Below are positions 1 through 14,110 of a stretch of DNA of 64,000 bases, piece by piece. Origin of the DNA: Cylindrodendrum hubeiense. Taxonomy: Eukaryota > Ascomycota > Sordariomycetes > Hypocreales > Nectriaceae. The position numbers and the translations under genes were made by a program. The stretch's first letter is position 1. Each line of letters opens with the position of its first letter. Under the pieces are notes generated by a model, which saw nothing but the letters and a program-made list of their open reading frames with translations, searched no databases and had not been told where the DNA came from. Where the stretch lies: NCBI GenBank assembly GCA_014621425.1, contig JAANBB010000017.1, forward strand, positions 186,001-250,000. Direction: 5' to 3'.

Positions 1-634
1 TTCTTCGGGGAGTACCCAGCGGGTTTCCCAGATTGATAAGAAGGGCTGCTCTGTGCTCCAACCGTCTTTGCAGTGGCTACATCGTAAACTGAATCGCAGG
101 CTGCCCCACACTGACTGACCCTCTCCTACACCACCGAAATTACACCTAGATTTGGGTATCCAAACTTACAACTCATTCCTCTGATAATCAAAGAGCATGA
201 GAGGTCTGCTTATAGTTATGCCTGGTTTTAGGGAACTTTGAGGATTCCAAGGGACCCTCCAGGGTATCATACTAGTATACGTTTACTTGTAGTCGTCACG
301 GTACTCGTATGCGAGGAAAATAAAGTTACATTCTGTTCATAATCGTTCGATGGATAGATTTGTCAAAGTACACAACTACGGGGCATGATACGTCAGCCCT
401 AGATGAACATGAAACTAGAGGGTGACCACAGGCCACTTAATGATATCAAAGTCCAAACTCCGCTAGAAAAGAAAGCCGATAAACTCCTTCACCAAATCCC
501 GCAAGCCATTAGAAGGCCCCGTCCATGGTGCTGCCCAAATAGTAAGTAATAAAACCGTATGTAAAGAGGAAAGAGGGTATCAGTGAGACGAAGAGAAGAG
601 GAGCAGACACCAGGGATTCGTGGACTGGCAGGGA
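1..634. other. Left edge, no gene recognised
   Basis: I see no convincing coding sequence here. The last 150 bases or so probably include the 3' untranslated region of the leftward gene that ends at 635. Confidence 0.5.
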
Positions 635-2059
635 TCAGTCATCGTCTTCCCAGGTTCCTTCTACTTCTATCGTCGTACCCAAAGCCTCTTTGCCTTGACG
701 GATCATATCTTGTAGCTGCTTGTTAAAGGCCGAAATGCGCACGTCGGCATCCCGCTCCTCCATCTTGCGGCGAGCGGCCAGGTGCTTAGCTTCATCAGTG
801 AGGCGCGGGCTAGCGGCGACTGAGCCGCGGTTCGAGGCCGTCGAGGCGTTGCTGTGGGAGCGACGGTGCCCGTGAATGGCCGCCGGGCTTGGAGACGGCG
901 CTACCGAGTTGCGACGGCGGGAGGCTTGGGAGGGCTGGGGAATCTTTGTAGGCGAGGGGGAGCGCTGGCCGACGAAAGAAGCGAAAGAGGCGGTCGAGGC
1001 TGGGAGGGAAGAGAGCATAGGTGGCTCGGGTGCGTGAGAAAGACGGCTCGCTGACCGGCTCACTGTTTGTCGGCGCTGACCCGGGGTCGGGGTCGAGGCG
1101 AGACGAGACGCCGGACGGGAGGCTGTACGGGAGGCCGGGCGCGATGCCGGAGTGCTAATGCGTCGGCCAGTGGCCATGGATGGACCGCTGTTTCGCGATC
1201 TAGGCGTGGGAGTAGGTCGATTAGGTCGGCGCTGGGGAGTGTTGGCTTCAAATGGTGGTTTTGAGTCGCCGACGATAACCCAGTTCCGGCCCAGGTCGTC
1301 TCGGTGATCGGTGTGTCTGCGCTTCGGGGCCGGTCCTGTCGGCGTGGAGGCTCCGCTATCGATGCGCTCGTCCATCGGCTCGTGCTGATAGTCCATCTGG
1401 GGATATCGCCCGGGGATGTGGTGAGCCTCGGAAGGATCCTCGTCGAGCGAGTGCAGCTCTCGAACTCCTTCAGCCGTCACCCGGAAGGCCCTGCCTCCGC
1501 CGGCTTGGAATCCTCGGAACGCGCCGGCCTTGCAAAACTGCCACACCTTGCCGACGACACCGCCGAGGGTGGAAAACGCGAAGCTTCCCCAGCCCTGGGA
1601 AGGCATGGGCTGGGACTGGAAGTTGAAGAGCGGCGAAGGCCCAGTCATGCTGCGATCCATTTCATCGCAGGTCCGTTTTGATCCGAGAGCTCTGCGATAG
1701 TCAGAATCCGAGTACATGCTCTCGTCCATCAAGCTGCTCTCGACGGGCCCACCGTTCGGGGTACCGAGCTGACCCGCAAGCTGATAGTGTCGATCGTGGT
1801 GTCGGTTGTGCACGGCAGGAGTGGTGAAGTAGCCGTTGCCCTCCATGTCGTCGTCGACAGGCGGCATCTCCTGCGACCGGGAAATTTCATGGCGATGTCG
1901 CTTGCGCTTCGTGTGGGAATCGACGGAAGCGGTGGTGCGCGGGGCAGCGTAGCCGTAGCTGGCACTGGAGCTGGGCGAGATGGGTGGCCGAAAGAGGCCC
2001 GGGTGGACGCCTTCGGCATGGAAGGCGCCGGGCATGTGGAAATGCGAAGGGACCGTCAT
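635..2059 (-). CDS. Hypothetical Ser/Arg-rich disordered protein
   Basis: A single-exon gene of 474 aa; I do not recognise a named family. The N-terminal half is low in structure, with a basic KRKRHRHE stretch near residue 52 that could be a nuclear signal. The only ordered-looking part is near residues 155-190, a Gly/aromatic block containing GGVVGKVWQFCKAGAFRGF. Residues about 280-410 are rich in Ser, Pro, Arg and Thr, with repeated ASRPASR-type motifs. The C-terminus (about 425-474) is a charged predicted helix ending in an acidic tail. Composition resembles fungal proteins that bind nucleic acid or cytoskeleton, but that is only a guess. The antisense frames over this gene are GC-driven shadows. 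Confidence 0.75.
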   Translation of the reverse strand: MTVPSHFHMPGAFHAEGVHPGLFRPPISPSSSASYGYAAPRTTASVDSHTKRKRHRHEISRSQEMPPVDDDMEGNGYFTTPAVHNRHHDRHYQLAGQLGTPNGGPVESSLMDESMYSDSDYRRALGSKRTCDEMDRSMTGPSPLFNFQSQPMPSQGWGSFAFSTLGGVVGKVWQFCKAGAFRGFQAGGGRAFRVTAEGVRELHSLDEDPSEAHHIPGRYPQMDYQHEPMDERIDSGASTPTGPAPKRRHTDHRDDLGRNWVIVGDSKPPFEANTPQRRPNRPTPTPRSRNSGPSMATGRRISTPASRPASRTASRPASRLASTPTPGQRRQTVSRSASRLSHAPEPPMLSSLPASTASFASFVGQRSPSPTKIPQPSQASRRRNSVAPSPSPAAIHGHRRSHSNASTASNRGSVAASPRLTDEAKHLAARRKMEERDADVRISAFNKQLQDMIRQGKEALGTTIEVEGTWEDDD

Positions 2060-3423
2060 GGCGGGGAGACTGGAATGCGAAGGCCTGCGTCACGAGGCGA
2101 CGAGGCGTGGGATCGCAGATGGACGGATCGGAATGCAGTTGTTAACGGGAGCTCAGCGGGAGCCGAGACACATCTCAAGGTGTCGCGGTTTGCCCGGGTC
2201 TGGGGTAGGTCGCTGGCGTGTAATTTAGTTCGTCTGGTTCTTCGTTGACGATGTAAGCCAGACGGGCGGGAAATGGGGAATCGGCGGATGATGGGATTGT
2301 CGTCGCGTGACTCGGGCGATGGGGATAGCCTTGTTGCGCGAGTGCGAGGGCGTGCGCGTGAGTGAGTGTGCAGCCTTGGTAGTGGCGGGTGGTGGTTGGC
2401 GGACAGCGGTTGGTGGTTGGCAGGTAAGTGTTGCCTGGTGAGTCGCCGGATGAACCTGAGGCGTCGGTTCGTTTCAAGGTTTGCGACGTCGGCGCAAAGA
2501 ATGGCACTCTGCTGAGTATCTTCCGACTGCAGCTGACGGGCAGGCAACAGTGCAATGGCTCGTGATTGTCACAGGTATTCTCCGCGACTGTCGTCCAGTC
2601 GAATTGTCGTCGTCGGCGTCGTCGTCGCAGCGGTTGGTATGTGGAGAGAAACACACGAACAGGAGGAGATGGGGATGGATGGATGGGGACGGGAACGGGA
2701 GCGAACGGGGGCAAAGGACGGGGAAAGCTCCAGCTCCAAGAAGCGTCCAAGCTAGACTCGGACTGAACAGAAACCCAGAAAACCAGGGGCTTGCTTGTTC
2801 TCACCGCTGCCCGTCTAACACCAGCCTCGCTGCAGGCGCTGGTTCCTCAAGTTTGGTTGGGGAAATGGCGGCTTGGACGGCCCACTCGATCGTCAGGGTT
2901 CACCTGCTAGGCGCCTGCAGCTGATGATTTTTTTCGTCTTATTTTTCCGCCCCCCAAAAGGGATAAGGCGGTTGCTGTGGTTGCTCATGGCAATGGCAAC
3001 AAACAATAGAGGGGCAGTCGCCTCATCTTATTGAAACCACCAAAACTCCACTGTAATATTACTGTACCCTGTGCATTTACAGCACACTCTCGCTACAGTC
3101 GAGTGGTACGAAGCACGTCACAACCCTAATCTATCACCCACGTTTCTGTCCGGAACCGGTCTTTCACCACTTTAACTGACGTGCATGCTCAGAGCGGCTA
3201 TTATTAGTCTGCTCTGGTGTATCATTTCCTCATGTTCCTGTCCCTGGTCCTGTCTCATTGCCTAGGCAATCCCTATCCTCCTTCATCTACTTTGCATCTC
3301 CTCCCAGGGCAGGTTGATTGATTGCTCTCGCTCAAGTCTATAGACGCCTCTTTGCCCACACAAATGAACCCGCGCCCCAAATACTGATCCAAGTCTTGTC
3401 AGCTCAAGGCTATTGCTGCAAAA
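2060..3423. other. Intergenic, probable promoter and leader of the gene at 635-2059
   Basis: On the minus strand this stretch is C/T-rich, as is common for fungal 5' leaders, especially between 2100 and 2750. Several frames stay open but show no domain and no sensible splice pattern. Nothing else was recognised. Confidence 0.45.
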
Positions 3424-4320
3424 TCAGTCCCGCTTGTAATACTCGTCTCTCAGGTCGACCCGAAAGCTCCCCTTCATGCCCTGCTCTCCCTGGACGTGCT
3501 CCTTGGCGCCCCAAAACTCGGCGCGCTCCTTGAGCACCTCCTGTCCCCACGCCTTCATCTCCGGCAGTGTTATCTTAGTCGAGACGTACGCGAACTCGCC
3601 CAGGTCCAGCTTGCCCTCGCCGCGCTTCTCGTATTCAACCATCTGCAGCAGGAGCTCTAGCTTGTCGACGTCGTGCACGAAGTGGCTATCGAGCGTTTCC
3701 GAGTCCTCGTACTCCTGCCAGATGGCACGGATGTCCTCGCCCGTTGTTCCGCCCGCCACATTGCGCAGCAGGTTCTTGGTCAGGAAGTCCATCGTCTCGG
3801 CCTCGCGACGGCTCTTCTCGGGCTTCGGCACGCCGTCGACGGGCGTGATGTCGCCGACTAGCAGCTCGGCCATGTCGTGGATCAGGCACATCTTGACGCA
3901 CTTGGGCAGGTCGAGCTTGGGGGCCAGCGCCGCCGGGGCGAACATGGAAATCATCGACATGCGGTACATGTGGTCGGCAATGGACTCGCCCCTGTTCCGG
4001 ACCCTTATCAGCATCCCATTCCCGTAAGCATGTAACATTCGCCCTTACCTGTTGATTCCAAATCGTCGCCACCCTTCGCGCTTCGTAGTCTTGAGTCGCT
4101 CGAGCATGTGGAAGAAGGCCAGAGGCGAAGTCGAACCCTCAGCGGGCGCACCTCCTGGCACTTCTGTGATGACCTTGTCGACGGTCCACGGACCGTCAAC
4201 CCTCACTACCGGCGTGAAGCCAAGGTCTATGGCATCGTGAGCGGCATGGCTAGAGGCATGAAGTCTCTGCGACTTACTGGCAATGTCCCCCTCGTCATTC
4301 TGGCCTGGCTGCGAACCCAT
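3424..4320 (-). CDS. HD-domain phosphohydrolase, HDDC2/YfbR-like 5'-deoxynucleotidase family
   Basis: Two exons, complement(join(3424..3991, 4049..4320)), give 279 aa; the 57-bp intron has GTAAGG and ACAG ends and a GCTGAT branch-like site. The HD signature is His98 (ADHMYRM), His129-Asp130 (CLIHDMAE) and Asp200 (HDVDKLELL), the expected metal ligands. The length and order match the family of yeast YGK1/YBR242W, human HDDC2 and bacterial YfbR, which remove phosphate from deoxynucleoside monophosphates. The start is the ATG giving MGSQPGQND; the open frame upstream has no similar content. The first 80 residues are poorly conserved. Substrate is inferred from the family only. Confidence 0.88.
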
Positions 4321-6176
4321 GTCTGTGATTGCTGATGGCGGGGTTGTTGTGATCTGTGTATCGGTGGGGGCCGATAGTGGAAGCTGTAAGTAAGAAAGAA
4401 GAAGGAGGGACACGATGATCGGCGAGTCGAGTGATTTATACGTTGACAGAATAAATGCTGTACGTATCCCGGTGATTGCTTCCTTTCCAACGAAAACGAA
4501 ACAACAAGGGGAGGCGGTGGAGGGAGGAAAGGCGCCCAGATTGATCGCAATGGAATCGAAGCGGCGGGCGAGCAATCTAGTGGAATCTCAACGATTCGCC
4601 GCCCAATGCCCAGCGCCAAAATAGCAATGCGACCCAGTGCAAACACTGCCAATGGTCAGCCCCCGGCAGTCGCCATCCCCCGCTAATTCTAGCGCCGCTG
4701 GCCGCCACCGGCCACCTGTTTGCAGCAGGTGCGTCATACCGAAAGCACCGCAACAGGGGCCCTTGTCAAAGCCCCACTCCAGGGTAGCAAACTAAAGTAG
4801 TGATCAGACATTGATGTTATTCATTGTCGACACTGATGATCTGAATTACTCTATTCTGCGATACATTCTATTTATCAAATTCCATTCACTTTCTCCAAGA
4901 GACTCACTACAGACCTCTCTTTCATCCCACCGTTTTAGACATATATATAAGGAATGCCTCTACCCAGAGCATTTTGGACAAATATATCAATTTGTTGATC
5001 AATGAATTGGCAAATGTGTTCGCTCTCAACAATGTATGGAGTACTTCTATCGCCCATCACCGCGTGCCCTGTAGTTTCCTCACTAACACTGTGTTTTCCC
5101 CTAACAAGCGCTGGTGAATATGGAACAGTCACCTTGCTCCCGACTGTATTCCCAATGGGTTTGTTTTTGGGATTGTTACCTGCATTCTCACGTTCAAGTT
5201 TCCAATATTCCGCAGCTGCTTGCCTGCTGCTTTTACTGCTCGCAGTGTTTCCCTCCATGATGAATGACCTCGTATATTGGACACTGATTCGACATTGACC
5301 CGTCCGGCTCATAACATGCCAGGCTTGACAAGAGCCTACCTCTCAAACTCATTGTTCACATACTTGCTTTCCTTCCTTGCCCATGAATATAAAGACTATA
5401 CTCCTCTCCTTTTACAAGTCATTGCCCGAAGCAGAGAAACACATGGAGGTGTTATAGACCGACTCGCACAGCAGCAAGACACCCGCTGTGAACAAAACGA
5501 AGGTATTGACGCCAAGTGTGCAAATGAGCTTGATATTCAATCCGGGAGGGACGATCCCTATGGTTCTAAGAAATACAGCAGCGGCTGTCAAAATGTTTTT
5601 ACTAGAAATCAAGGCACCCGAATCCAGGGTGGGAGTTGTTCAGGCGTAAGCAGTCCGGATGGGAGCCATGCTGAAGGATCGGTAGTTGCCAAAATTGAAG
5701 ATGACGATCCAATGTGTTGGGTATTCACCCTTGTTGGTGATTGAAGATGTTCGAACTTGTATGCTGATACTTTGAGACTTTGTGTATACAGTCGGTTTGG
5801 AGAAGGATGTTTGACTAATGTTTGAATGAGAATGATGTCGGTGAATGCAAGATTCGATACGATAATACTTATTTGACGAAAAAGTCTAGTATTTCAGTTA
5901 TTTGGGATTTAGGATTTACCTGGAAGAGGGCAGGTTGGCCTTGGTTTATACAAGGCAGATTGGACGGCCTCGGTGAGGATATCGAAGTTATCTTGATTAC
6001 CGACTTAACGGAAGAGAGCCTTTCTCCTCTAAGTCTGTTGAACCTATTCCATAGATGACACAACTAAGTACGCTCAACTCAGCGAATCAAACTCGTCAAA
6101 TATCCACAAGCTGTGACTCCGACAAAACCCTTCCTCAACTCGCCACACCGCCCATCGCCCAGCTAGACCCAAATCA
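4321..6176. other. Gene-poor, AT-richer interval
   Basis: About 1.85 kb between the HD-domain gene and the rhodanese gene. Part of it (about 4800-6060) is clearly richer in A/T than the flanking genes. The only coding-like signal is the broken minus-strand candidate listed separately at 4935-5820. No RNA gene or mobile element was recognised. Confidence 0.4.
4935..5820 (-). pseudogene. Possible decayed small membrane-protein gene
   Basis: Three minus-strand open stretches follow one another. The first lacks an ATG (about 5820-5614) and ends with a Pro-rich segment containing LPSGLLTPEQLPPWIRVP. The next (5612-5412) encodes a hydrophobic, membrane-like segment around LICTLGVNTFVLFTAGVLLL. The last (5312-4935) encodes a polar tail. 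A GTAAAA donor near 5413 and an AATCAG acceptor near 5290 could join the last two. The first two are in different frames with no usable intron between them, so the gene looks broken. I do not recognise the family. Chance open frames remain possible. Confidence 0.2.
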
Positions 6177-6716
6177 CTAGTAGTTCTCCCACAGCTCCTT
6201 GCTATAGCCCTCGGTCAGCCTCTCATCCAGGCCATACACCTCCTGCCACTCCGTAAACCCGCCCACTAATACCAGCACCTCCTGGCCCGCCTCGCCCTTG
6301 GGAGTTTCGCCCATGGCGCGCAGCAGCCCGTCCCGCTCGCGCAGGTACTTGAGCGCCGCGCTGGGGCCGCGAACCTGGCTTAGCGCGCAGTGGAAGACGA
6401 CTGTCTTCTTGTCCTTGAGGTTGCGCACCAGGGTCGCCATCATGGCGTCCAGGGTGTGGGAGGGTACGTTGATGCATCCCTTGATGTGGCCGCCGAGGTA
6501 GTCTTGTCAAAGTTAGCTCCCAAGTTGCCACGAATAGAGGAGATACGACCAGAGTGCTGGAGATATAAAGGGTGCGCCGCAAAGGGGGCCGGCAGACTCA
6601 CCGTCATCTCGGACGTCGACGACGGCAAAGGTTGTGTCCTTGGCCTCGCGCTCTTCGAGAATCTTCTCCGAGAGCGACTTAGCCGTCAATTGGCGGAGGT
6701 TGGCAAGAGTAGTCAT
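6177..6716 (-). CDS. Rhodanese/Cdc25-like phosphatase domain protein (Ibp1/Ych1/Acr2 type)
   Basis: Two exons, complement(join(6177..6502, 6602..6716)), 146 aa. One rhodanese fold: VVDVRDDDYLGGHIKGCINV at about residues 32-51, then the active-site loop HCALSQVR with Cys77 and Arg83 (CX5R). This matches the small Cdc25-like phosphatases and arsenate reductases of fungi, which use a catalytic cysteine on phosphate or arsenate. A glutamate- and glycine-rich C-terminal region (GGFTEWQEVYG) is usual for the fold. The 99-bp intron splits Asp39. An in-frame ATG at 6767 would add 17 residues with the look of a mitochondrial presequence. Phosphatase versus arsenate reductase cannot be decided here. 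Confidence 0.87.
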
Positions 6717-7115
6717 GGTGCGAACCTGGTTCAGAGCTGATTTGCGGAACTTTGAAAATAGCTGCATGGAGAAGAGAGTGAGAATGAAACGGAACTTGGA
6801 GCTCGCCAGCAAAGGTTGATGGGAGTTGTTCAGGCACTGCTCCACTGAAGGAAACTGTCCAGCGTTGGCGGGGTTAGTGGCACCGCGGGGTGGTTGTCTC
6901 AAGCAAGGCGTAGAAACAGTGAGCGGGTGAGATTCACATGCTGCTAACGTAGCTGCGTCGCATACAATCCCATTCGTTTAATCGTGAATTTCTCGTATAC
7001 AGAAAGCAATCAACTGCTCACAGGTAATATACTACAAGCCAAGTCCCAAAAGGCAGCCATTTCCATTGAACGCTTCCTCGCCAGCTCCAATACAGGGTAT
7101 TCGTAACATCCGTTC
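6717..7115. other. Short intergenic stretch
   Basis: This holds the 5' region of the rhodanese gene, including the alternative ATG at 6767, and the 3' untranslated region of ADA2. Nothing else is recognised. Confidence 0.4.
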
Positions 7116-8867
7116 TCACGCCTTGCCCACCCACCCAGAGTTGATAAAGAAGTCAAATATTCTTCCACCTTTCTGGGAATCCAGTCGGCAAATCTCCTTT
7201 GCTTGCTTCTTTTTCAGAGTCCCGTTCGTCTTGAGTGCCTCCTTGAGGATCTGCTCCTTGATCATCAGGTATGGCTTCGGCTGCAGCCGAATCACCTCAC
7301 ACAGCTTGGCCTCCTCTGGTGTGAGGAGGTGAAGGTCTGGTGCACTATCCTCGCCCAGTTGCAAGGGCTGCACACCAGAAATAGGCTGAGGTACATATTT
7401 TTGTTTGGGAGGCGCATGGCCATTCACGCCGTTGACACCATTGACTCCGTTGACTCCGTTGACGCCGTTGACGCCGTTGACACCGTTGGAATGTCCGTTG
7501 GTCAAGGACTTGGTATCGCCATTGACTTCGCCGTTTGTCGTCGTTGCTGGCGCTGACGCCGACGCCGACGCTGACGCCGGACGGATAGGAAGTTCGGGGG
7601 CTACAAGTAGAGCCGCTCCGCTCGGTGGCTCTATGATGACTGGCTGCTTCGATCGCTGGGCCGAGGCCATGCGCTCACGATCCATGGATCCCATGGGTAT
7701 CGACTTCTGGACACGCTGTGTCTTGTCCAGTTCATATTTCTCACCGCTCTTGAGGTCTCCAATGCGATTAGCTCGCCACTCTTGGAGTTGCACAATGGCT
7801 TGTCGCAAGTTGAGCTCATCCAAGAGACCCTGGTTCAGGTTTTCGAAATCGTCGTGGTTCATCATCCGGGCAAAGGGCTTGGCCTTTTGAAGCAAGTCCT
7901 TTTCTTCCTTGGTTCGCTTCTTCTCAGTCTTGGTATTCTCTCGATAATCCAGGAGGACATGCTCGAATATGACCTTTTTGCGCTCGACACGCTGCGTCAA
8001 CCGGCAGTTATAAATGTCCATGACGGTTAGCTTCAGCTCCATTTCTGGCTCGAGCTCGCCAGTTCGTGGGTTCAATCCATCGCCAGGATCAAACTGCATC
8101 AATTGAACAGCCTCCTCGGCTTCGTTGGCATATTCCGTCTCAAACTCCAAGCGACCAGGCATGTAACCCTGAATCTCGTGACAACTTGGTACACTAGCCG
8201 TAGGTTTTGTCTTGGGTTGCAGGGCGGGCGCATTTTTGGCAGCTTCTCTTCGTTCCTCTATTCGCCTTTTCTTTCGCGATTGGAATTCTTCTCTGGGAAT
8301 CTCGTTGGCAAGCTCGCAGTCGTGGGGGCTGCAGCGCTTGGGGAGTGGAAATGCAGGGGAGTCGACGAATGTCTTGAGGTAGTGCTCGCGGACTTCATCT
8401 TTTTCGCGGAATCCTCCTATGTGGTCTGCAATATCTGCCCAAGAACCCAAGCCGTATATTTCAGCACCCTCGAGGAGGAGCAGTTCCTCGTCGGCACCCC
8501 AATCCTGGTCGAAGATGGGGAACGAGTTCTGCTCGATTACGCGGAATGCATGAGTCGCGGGGTTGTGGGCATTGCGAGCTTCGCCTTTTGAAAAGCATGA
8601 CACGCAAAGATCGAATTCGCTACAGGCTGGATCGGCACATCGAATGCGGACCTATATTGATAACATCACCACATGTTAGATCGACTTCATGATATAAAGA
8701 ATAATAGCCGGGGTTTTGCCGGGCCACCTTGATACGTCCGATGACGGTCCGCAAGGCAGCAGGAAGCCACTTACAGTAGATGTGATGTCAGAGGAGCACA
8801 CGTCGCAGACGTACTTGACTCCTCCTTCACCGCCTCTCGTGACCGTCTTCTTGCGTATGACGCCCAT
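7116..8867 (-). CDS. ADA2: SAGA/ADA transcriptional adaptor Ada2
   Basis: Two exons, complement(join(7116..8651, 8775..8867)), 542 aa. The N-terminal ZZ zinc finger is split by the 123-bp intron: Cys21/Cys24 lie in exon 1, and Cys36, Cys41, Cys47, Cys50 and the two His near 60 and 65 in exon 2. A SANT/Myb-like domain follows at about 80-130 ([20 protein letters not shown]). The C-terminal about 80 residues form the SWIRM domain. This order is diagnostic of Ada2, which activates the Gcn5 acetyltransferase in SAGA. Between SANT and SWIRM lies a long charged linker with Ala/Ser and Asn-Gly-Val repeats that probably vary among isolates. Confidence 0.95.
7423..7489. repeat. 9-bp coding minisatellite inside ADA2
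   Basis: About seven imperfect tandem copies of a 9-bp unit (plus strand, GCCGTTGAC type with third-base variants) encode repeated Asn-Gly-Val in the Ada2 linker. A second short run, GACGCC/GACGCT at about 7550-7580, encodes Ser-Ala repeats. Confidence 0.85.
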
Positions 8868-11888
<3,021 letters not shown>

Positions 11889-12041
11889 TTTTGACAAGAC
11901 AGATGTAGAATAGACCAAGACCATTTTTCGCCATTTCTATTTATCCAAAAAAATCCACTTTAGATCTACCGATACCAGGTAACCTTGCCTCTAGGCTTTT
12001 GACCGTCCGTGCCTCATGAATCTGAAATGGGATAGCATCGT

Positions 12042-12627
12042 CTAGTTGAACTCAACGTAGTGGTCGCGAACCAGGGGCATCCAGATCAATGAAAGTGTTG
12101 CTAGAGTGAACGGGAACATCTGGGGAAGACCAAAAGTCATGCTCTTGAAGACGAACAGCTCCGTGGCGAAGTGACCCAACGCGACAATGTACGTCCAGTA
12201 GGCAATCGTGTAGACAGGGCCGATATGCAAGTTGTAGGCGGCGTAGCAGCGTACAATGCAGGTGATAAGAGTCCAGGTGCCAAACAGGCGGCCGGCGAGG
12301 GGAGTCAGCTGATCGGTAGCCTTGGGATCGTTCTGGGCAGAAATGAGCTTCGAAGTCGAGTCCTCGGGCTCGAACTTGTCCGTCTTGGGTCCGAGCTTGG
12401 GGTTTCGGATGAAGCGACCGTTATAGACTCGTCGAGAGAAGTGGAGGGTTGCGTAGCTCTGCAGCGAGTTGCCGATTGAGGTGAGGGAAAGCTGGGATGC
12501 GGTCAGCATGATTAACCAATGAAGGGTGTGTTGGGGTTGGGAGGTGGGAGGGTGGGATGCTTACGATGATCATATAGTATGGCAGGATGCCCTTTGCCTC
12601 GGGGAGGATCGACTTGAGGAACTCCAT
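12042..12627 (-). CDS. ERG28: Ergosterol biosynthesis scaffold Erg28
   Basis: Two exons, complement(join(12042..12491, 12565..12627)), 170 aa. Erg28 is a small ER membrane protein that tethers the C-4 demethylation enzymes (Erg25, Erg26, Erg27) to each other. Visible features are a short N-terminus ending in an ILPYYMI membrane start, NSLQSYATLHFSRRVY, the core GRLFGTWTLITCIVRCYAAY, and GHFATELFVFKSMTFG. Four membrane segments are likely. The 73-bp intron follows the first membrane stretch. It is transcribed divergently from the 3-ketoacyl-CoA reductase gene 410 bp away, another ER lipid enzyme, so shared control is plausible. Confidence 0.94.
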
Positions 12628-13037
12628 TATAGATTTGCGAGGCGAGGCCGGTTGGAGAGATGCGAATTGAAGGTGTAGCAGATGAGATTGAGCAGGAGAG
12701 CAAGGAGGTAATGATGTCAAGCGTGTAGAGAGAGTAATGTAATTATTTCAGTCGGGTGCGGGACAGCCGTTGGCGGCTTCTGCCGAGAGCTGGGTGCAAG
12801 TGCGTATTCGTACTTGCCCGAGAAATCCCCTTAACGGAAGAAGCTTGGGCCACCCGCCCCAACAAGTGTCAGGGGTTAGTAGCGTCCAAAAATTATTGAC
12901 GAGGAGCGAGGGGCAGATTCGGCAGGTGCTTGCTTACCGGGCGGCTTCAGAACACTTCCCCGGATTGAAGACCTCTCTTTTTAACCACCAACATCATATC
13001 CACGCAATCCATTCGACACCAATACGCAAGTCAAGTC
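12628..13037. promoter_or_regulatory. Divergent promoter between ERG28 and the ketoacyl-CoA reductase gene
   Basis: The 410-bp gap separates the two start codons of genes for ER lipid enzymes read in opposite directions. I did not identify a specific binding site. Co-regulation is inferred from the arrangement only. Confidence 0.5.
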
Positions 13038-14110
13038 ATGGATGTCGTCGTGGATTACCTCCAGCGCGTGCCGCAGCCCGTCCAGTGGGGACTTGCTGGC
13101 ATTGGCGCCTTCGTTTTGGGCTCTAAGCTCGTGAGCTATCTCCAGCTCGTGCTCAGCGCCTTTGTGCTGGGCGGAACCAACGTGAGTGCTGCAGCGAGCC
13201 TTGTCCTCCTGTCTATGCAATGCAACTGCTAACATTATTTTCCACGCAGCTCCGAAAGTATGGCAAGCCTGGTACCTGGGCCGTCGTTACCGGTGCCTCC
13301 GATGGCCTCGGCAAGGAATACGCTCTGCAGCTCGCCGCCAAGGGCTTCAACCTTGTTCTCGTTTCCCGAACCCTATCGAAACTGGACACTCTGGCCGAGG
13401 AGATTAAGCAGAAGTACTCTGAAAAGGATGTTCAGATCAAGACTCTGGCTATGGACTTCTCCAAGGACAACAACGAGGACTACGACCGCCTGCGTGAGCT
13501 TGTCCAGGGCCTCGATGTCGGCATCCTGATCAACAACGTCGGCCAGAGCCACAGCATGCCCGTGTCATTCCTGGAGACTCCCAGGGAGGAGCTCCAGAAT
13601 ATCGTTACAATCAACTGCCTGGGTACGCTGAAGGTCACTCAGGTCATCGCCCCCATTCTGAAGGAACGTAAGCGCGGTCTCATCCTGACCATGGGTTCCT
13701 TTGCCGGCTGGACCCCCACACCTTACCTTGCTACTTACTCCGGCAGCAAGGCCTTCCTTCAGCAGTGGAGCATTGCCCTCGCTTCTGAGCTTGCTGACGA
13801 CAATGTCGATGTTTACCTTGTCCTGAGCCACCTGGTCACCACTGCCATGAGCAAGGTCCGCCGCGCCAGCCTTCTCGTTCCTAATGCCCGCCCCTTTGTC
13901 AAGAATGCTCTCGGAAAGATCGGTCTTGGCGGATACCAGGCGGCGCCCAACACCTACACCCCCTGGTGGAGCCATGCTTACATGCTGTGGTTCATTGAGA
14001 ACATCCCTGGTGCCAATGGTTCCATCACCATCGGACAGAACAAGAAGATGCACGTTGATATCCGACGAAGGGCTCTCCGCAAGCAGGCCCGGGAGGCCAA
14101 GCAGCAGTAA
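13038..14110 (+). CDS. Very-long-chain 3-oxoacyl-CoA reductase (Ifa38/KAR type)
   Basis: Two exons, join(13038..13181, 13250..14110), 334 aa. This is the short-chain dehydrogenase that carries out the second step of microsomal fatty-acid elongation with NADPH. An N-terminal membrane anchor (about 15-48) precedes the cofactor motif TGASDGLG (62-69). NNVGQ, Ser198 and YSGSK (Tyr211, Lys215) supply the active site. The tail ends in a basic Arg/Lys-rich helix near the C-terminus that could help ER retention. The 68-bp intron has a perfect TGCTAAC branch site and separates the membrane anchor from the catalytic domain. Confidence 0.95.

Noticed and set aside
2056..2804. Minus-strand open frames upstream of the first gene
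   Set aside because: Low-complexity Arg/Pro/Ser translation of a C/T-rich leader, with no conserved residues.
12001..13037. Single operon-like unit of ERG28 and the reductase
   Set aside because: The two genes are divergent and each has its own introns; only shared promoter control is possible.
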